Below, piece after piece: positions 59,970 to 64,000 of a stretch of DNA of 64,000 nt. Below the pieces are notes generated by a model. It had not been told where the DNA came from and ran no database searches. It saw nothing but the letters and a program-made list of their open reading frames with translations. The stretch comes from Sclerotinia nivalis (Eukaryota; Ascomycota; Leotiomycetes; Helotiales; Sclerotiniaceae), in contig JAPEIS010000009.1 of the NCBI GenBank assembly GCA_029531795.1, positions 1,736,001 through 1,800,000 on the forward strand, read 5' to 3'. The stretch's first letter is position 1. Each line of letters begins with the position of its first letter. The position numbers and the translations under genes are program-made.

Positions 59970-61483
59970 TGATTTAGAAGATAATCTGGGATTATATATT
60001 AAAAGGAATCGGAAGAGAAGGAGCTTCTAATATAATAAAACGATTAGAAAGATTAGAAGGGGGTGGTATCAATAAAGATAATATCGAAGGAGTTCGGATT
60101 GAAGTTGAAGGAACAATAGGTTCCTCTATAGAGGAATCGGCTTTTGGGGTTCGAGAGCATTTTGTATTAATACAAATTCTAACTCTAGCTTCTTTTGAGA
60201 TTTTTTGGATAGCTTATTTTTCCGATTTGCTTTTGAGGCCTTTATTAGTAAAACGAAGAGGATAATATAGATCGTCTGTAGGATAAGGGCCTCTATAGTG
60301 TAGACACTTTGTTAGACAAGTATGGATTGTATTGTATCGAATTGAATGATTCTTTTCTGTATATTTAGTTGTATTACAGATTCGGTATCTTTTTGAACGA
60401 GAACAAGCTCGAGTATTATATCATTGAAAGTATCGAATACATTGGATTATTTTGGGTTTGAAGACGATTTAGGAAGTATTAATTATAGTTCTTAGAATCT
60501 GAAGGTTCTTAGGAAAGGCTGTATATTGTAAAGCTGAGAAATTCAAGAACCAAATAGAATTATACAATCCGGATTCTTTGCTTTATATAGATTCAATTGC
60601 TTGGATTGCTTATTATTCTGTATTATTGTGAATAGCGTTGAATATAGTTTCCGATTCGATTAAAACAATGATCAATTGTTATAAATCACTCAAAATTGTA
60701 ACAATTCGTAGAATGTAATTCAATCGATAGATAATCCATGATTATTGTCGTTCGATTTTGCAAATTTCGAATACTTTTTCGATTATATTTGAAAGGTTTT
60801 CTAAAGCTGTTAAGTTTGTTAAAGAGTTCGTATATAATGCGAACTCAGTATTTATTGTTTGGACTTCTTTTAGAAGTTTAATATCGTTTCCTAATTGTCC
60901 TTTCAATATATTAAGTATAGCGAAAGAACCAGCTTTTCGAATTGGATGATCAAGTTCAATTCGAACAAAAAGGTGAGTATTAGTTTTGTATAAGATTTGA
61001 GATTGAGTTTTGGATTGAGATCTGGTTCGGTTTTTAGTTTTTGGATTTGTAGATTGTATAATTGATAATAAAGGAATTGTAGTCTTTTGAATATAAGTAA
61101 AATCCTTGAGATATTGAATTGTAGAAGGAGCTCTTATAGGTTTAGCGATTTCAAATGCAAATATTGGTTGAGAGGTTTATATATTAAGACCAAGAAGATT
61201 AACAAAAGTTTTAATAGAAGGTTTGATAGATCGAAAAGGATAAAATCCATTGATAAATACATCGAAGTATTTGTTTATTGTAAAAAAGATATCATTATAT
61301 AATACAATCAAAGGTTTTCGAAATCGAATAGGGAAAGCCCGAATTGCTTCAGTATTGAGATAATCGTTCTATAGCAAAGCGATAGGGCTAAAAATCTATT
61401 GACCCTCATTTGCTCTATTAGTAGCAGTATTAATTGTATTAATGAAAGCTTGGGAAAGAGAGAGGGTCGAGGGGGCGGGAGGC

Positions 61484-61924
61484 TGTTACGCCGCTACAAT
61501 CCTTTATCACTAAGAAGTGATCAAGGGACTTATAGAAAGGCTATAGTGATTTTTACTAAAGATCAAACAAGGGTTTGGTGAGAATGAAGATATAACGATT
61601 GTATTGTATAATAACTATAGTGTTTAAACTAATGATTATTCTTGAATACGAAGCTCTACAAATAAAGGAATCCATTCTGCTTATATAGACCTTCGTACTT
61701 GGGAGCCCTAGAAGCCCTCGAAGCTCCAATGCTCCAGAAGCGTCGGGAGCCTTCGAAGCTCCAATGCTCCAGAAGCATTGGGAACCTTCGAAGTTTCAAT
61801 ACTTTATCATATGATCTGATACTAACATGGTTTATGCTTGTTTGTTCCTACAATTACCCTCCTGGAATTGAATTTTTCGAAAAACGCGTTTATTATCGCG
61901 TTTTATTGATCAATCGATCGTTCT
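61484..61924. mobile_element. LTR-like unit between head-to-head LINEs
   Basis: Begins TGTTACGCCGCTAC, carries an AATAAAGG motif at about 61659, a TATATAG box at 61682, and a 35-bp tandem repeat. A possible terminus TTCCTACA lies near 61850. The ends and low gene content fit an LTR or its fragment, but I found no matching partner or target duplication. It truncates the 5' end of LINE 3 and abuts the start of LINE 4. Confidence 0.4.
61719..61802. repeat. 35-bp tandem repeat, about 2.4 copies
   Basis: CGAAGCTCCAATGCTCCAGA recurs at 61719 and 61754, and a degraded version starts at 61789. The period is 35 bp. The third copy shows C-to-T changes (AAGTTTCAATAC). The repeat lies inside the LTR-like unit. 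Confidence 0.85.
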
Positions 61925-61995
61925 TATCATCTATAGGATTTAAAAACGAAACTTTTCAGCCCCGGCAGGCGCTGTACGGACGCGTTTCCGCCACC

Positions 61996-63489
61996 ATGCC
62001 TCCCGCCCCCTCGACCCCCTCCCTCTCCCAAGCCCTCATTAATACAGTTAATACTGCTACTAATAGAGCAAATGAAGATCAACAGATTTTTAGCCCCATC
62101 GCTTCGCTATGGGACGACTATCTCAATACCGAAGCAGTTCGGGCTCTCCCTGCTCGACTTCGAAAACCCTTGATTGCGCTATGTACCGATATCTCTCTTA
62201 CAGCAAACAAGCACTTCGATACGTTTATCAATGGATCTCATCCTCCTCGATCTACCAAACCTTCTACCAAAATTTCTGTCAATCCCCTTGGCCCTGATGT
62301 ACAAACCTCTCAACCAGTACTCGCGCCTAAAACCGCTAAACCTATAAAAGCCCCTGCTACAATCCAATATCTCAAGGATTTCACCTATGCTCAAAAGGCT
62401 GCGACTCCTTTACCACCAATTATACAATCTACAAACCCAAAAACTGGGAACCGAACCGGATCTCAACCCAAAACTCAATCTCAAATCTCACACAAAACTG
62501 ATACTCGCCTTTTTGTTCGAATTGGACTCGATCATCCAGCTCGAAAAGCCGGTTCCTTCGCTGTACTTAGTGCATTGAAAGGACAATTAGGAAACGATGC
62601 TAAACTTTTGAAAGAAATCCAAACAATAAATACTGGGTTCGCACTATATACAAACTCTCTAGCGAACTTAACAGCTTTAGAAAACCTTTCAAATATAATC
62701 GAAAAAGTATTCGAAACCTGCAAAATCGAACGACAACAATCATGGATTACCTATCGATTGAATTACATTCCACGAACCGTCACAACTCTGGGAGACTCAC
62801 AACAATTGATCATCATCCCAGTCGAATCGGAAACCATACTCGACGCTATCATCGATAATACAGGACAACAAGCGATCCAAGCAATTGAATCTACACAAAG
62901 CAAAGAATCCGGATTGTATAATTCTACTTGGTTCTTGAGTTTTCCAGCTTTGCAACATACAGCCCTTCCCAAGAACCTTCGGATTCTAGGAACTACAATT
63001 AACATTTCCCAAATCGTCTTCAAACCCAAGATAATCCAATGTACTCGATGCTTTCAATGGCACAATACTCGAGCTTGCTCTCGTCCAGAAAGATGCCGAA
63101 TCTGTAGCACAACCGAACATACAGAAAAGAATCATTCAACCCGATGCAATACAACCCATGCTTGCCCAGCGAGGTGCCTACATTGTGGAGGCCCCCATCC
63201 TGCAGACGATCTACATTGCCCCCTTCGTCTTACTCACAAAGGCCCCAAAAGCAAATCGGAAAAACAAGCTATTCAGAAAACCTCAAAAGAAGCTAGGGTT
63301 AGAGCTTGTGCTAATGCAAAATGCTCTCGAACCCCAAAAGCCGATTCCCCTATGGAAGAACCTATTGCTCCTTCAACTCCAATCCGAACTCCTTCGATAT
63401 TATCTTCATTGATACCACCCCCTTCTAATCTTTCTAATCGTTTCATAACATTAGAAGCTCCTCCTCTTCCAATTCCTTTTAATGTATAA
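61996..63489 (+). CDS. LINE 4 ORF1 nucleic-acid-binding protein
   Basis: A complete 497-residue frame from the ATG at 61996, in a good context (GCCACC before the ATG). The first 130 residues are Pro/Ser/Thr-rich. A middle region (about 180-370) is conserved among the copies in this window. The C-terminal third has a run of cysteine-histidine knuckles: CTRCFQWHNTRAC, CRICSTTEHTEKNHSTRC and CPARCLHCGGPHPADDLHC. This is the layout of ORF1 proteins of Tad1-like LINEs, which bind the element RNA and chaperone it during integration. It is open throughout, unlike copies in LINES 1-3, so this element is younger or less mutated. The stop overlaps the ORF2 start by 8 nt. Confidence 0.85.
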   Translation: MPPAPSTPSLSQALINTVNTATNRANEDQQIFSPIASLWDDYLNTEAVRALPARLRKPLIALCTDISLTANKHFDTFINGSHPPRSTKPSTKISVNPLGPDVQTSQPVLAPKTAKPIKAPATIQYLKDFTYAQKAATPLPPIIQSTNPKTGNRTGSQPKTQSQISHKTDTRLFVRIGLDHPARKAGSFAVLSALKGQLGNDAKLLKEIQTINTGFALYTNSLANLTALENLSNIIEKVFETCKIERQQSWITYRLNYIPRTVTTLGDSQQLIIIPVESETILDAIIDNTGQQAIQAIESTQSKESGLYNSTWFLSFPALQHTALPKNLRILGTTINISQIVFKPKIIQCTRCFQWHNTRACSRPERCRICSTTEHTEKNHSTRCNTTHACPARCLHCGGPHPADDLHCPLRLTHKGPKSKSEKQAIQKTSKEARVRACANAKCSRTPKADSPMEEPIAPSTPIRTPSILSSLIPPPSNLSNRFITLEAPPLPIPFNV

Positions 63490-64000
63490 TCCTAGATTAT
63501 CTTCTAAACCATTGACCATTTTACAAGCTAATGTAGCTAAAAACGCTACTTCACACGAATTAGCACTTTCCTTAGCCAATGATTCTTGTATTGATATAAT
63601 TCTGATTCAAGAACCTTATACATTCTCAGATATCTCACACCGAATCACTAAATCCCATTCTACTTATGAAACTTTCACACTATTCGACAATTGGGAAACC
63701 CGACTTCGTATGATGTCTTATACCCGGAAAAATACAGGCATTCGAGCTAGTCAGCTCCGGTCTGTATCTTCCCGGGATTTATTATTTTTACAAATTCAAT
63801 CTTTAATTGATTCTATTCTTACAATCATTAATATTTATAATACTCCTAAAAGTTGTACAAATGAAAATCAAGCAATACAAACTCTCTTTGATTTACCTTC
63901 GAATATTTTAAATTCTACACTTCTTGTAAGAGATCTAAACCTTCATTATTCGAAATAGAATCCCTTTTGTTCTTCACATTCAAATTCTACAGAATCTTTT
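63482..64000 (+). pseudogene. LINE 4 ORF2, endonuclease part, with one stop, truncated by the window
   Basis: Starts at the ATG at 63482, within the last codons of ORF1. It reads ILQANVAKNATSHELAL, IDIILIQEPYTFSDI (catalytic QEP kept), then DLNLHYSK followed by TAG at 63956, where LINE 3 has tryptophan (SRW). That fits TGG to TAG by a single G-to-A change. The frame stays open after the stop to the end of the window. The rest of ORF2 lies outside. Confidence 0.85.

Larger units (their letters stand above)
55768..61483 (-). mobile_element. Tad1-like non-LTR retrotransposon (LINE 3), RIP-inactivated
   Basis: Minus-strand element of about 5.7 kb, missing roughly 75 bp of the 5' end compared with LINE 4: it stops just after the ORF1 start region at 61483, where an LTR-like unit begins. 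The ORF2 endonuclease is at 59079-59969 (IDIILIQKPYTFSDI, LIEDLNLHHSRWNPF), the reverse transcriptase at 58197-58631 with the active-site box near 58010 reading YTND, and the C-terminal domain at 56238-56789. Its 3' UTR (55811-55883) matches LINE 1 closely. It provides the empty sites that define both insertions in LINE 1. Confidence 0.85.
61925..64000 (+). mobile_element. Tad1-like non-LTR retrotransposon (LINE 4), 5' part, least mutated copy
   Basis: Plus-strand element starting CTTATCATCTATAGG, identical to the 5' end of LINE 1, and cut by the window end. The 5' UTR is about 71 bp and GC-rich near the ORF1 start. ORF1 is open over its full length. ORF2 starts in overlap with the ORF1 stop and has a single visible in-window stop. 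It is head-to-head with LINE 3. Confidence 0.9.

Overview
The window looks like a filamentous ascomycete chromosome segment (Pezizomycotina, probably a leotiomycete; I cannot fix the genus). The evidence is short introns (about 40-126 nt) with GTATGT/GTAAGT donors and CTAAC-type branch points, fungal versions of Rat1, Uso1, an Ira/NF1-type RasGAP and an Rpn4-type regulator, and a large AT-rich block whose repeat copies differ by C-to-T and G-to-A changes, the signature of repeat-induced point mutation (RIP).

Region 1 (1-28.6 kb) is a normal-composition gene block: an Rpn4-like C2H2 transcription factor (minus, 1176-3323); a gene-poor 5.2 kb gap; a complex I assembly factor of the NDUFAF2 family (plus, 8528-9260); an unrecognised acidic protein with a 21-nt microexon (minus, 9584-11388); the Golgi tether Uso1/p115 (minus, 12020-15158), divergent from the nuclear exoribonuclease Rat1/Xrn2 (plus, 15777-18860); and a 2589-residue neurofibromin/Ira-type RasGAP in 15 exons (plus, 20059-28640). 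I rebuilt the exon structures of the five spliced genes by hand; every junction keeps frame. The genes are housekeeping or signalling functions and do not form a shared pathway.

Region 2 (28.6-32.8 kb) is a transition zone. It holds decayed coding sequence, notably an unrecognised minus-strand pseudogene (30252-31443) whose stops mostly fit C-to-T changes, then a hairpin- and palindrome-rich stretch and an (AATC)10 microsatellite.

Region 3 (32.8-64 kb) is a nested transposon graveyard. In order: a minus-strand Copia remnant; a plus-strand Gypsy-like remnant interrupted by a 596-bp inverted-repeat (foldback) element; three Tad1-like LINEs of about 5.8 kb lying head-to-tail on the minus strand with no spacer (43670-61483); a 441-bp LTR-like unit; and the 5' part of a fourth LINE on the plus strand with an intact ORF1. 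The first LINE of the array carries two small insertions with 5-bp target duplications, both confirmed by empty sites in sister copies. One is 213 bp and folds into five consecutive hairpins.

The most notable signal is in the LINE 3' ends. Two diverged subfamilies share the same hairpin series with compensatory base changes, next to a (TG)n/(CA)n tail. Together with the tandem arrangement this suggests a structured 3' recognition element and possible targeting of microsatellites or sister-element tails.
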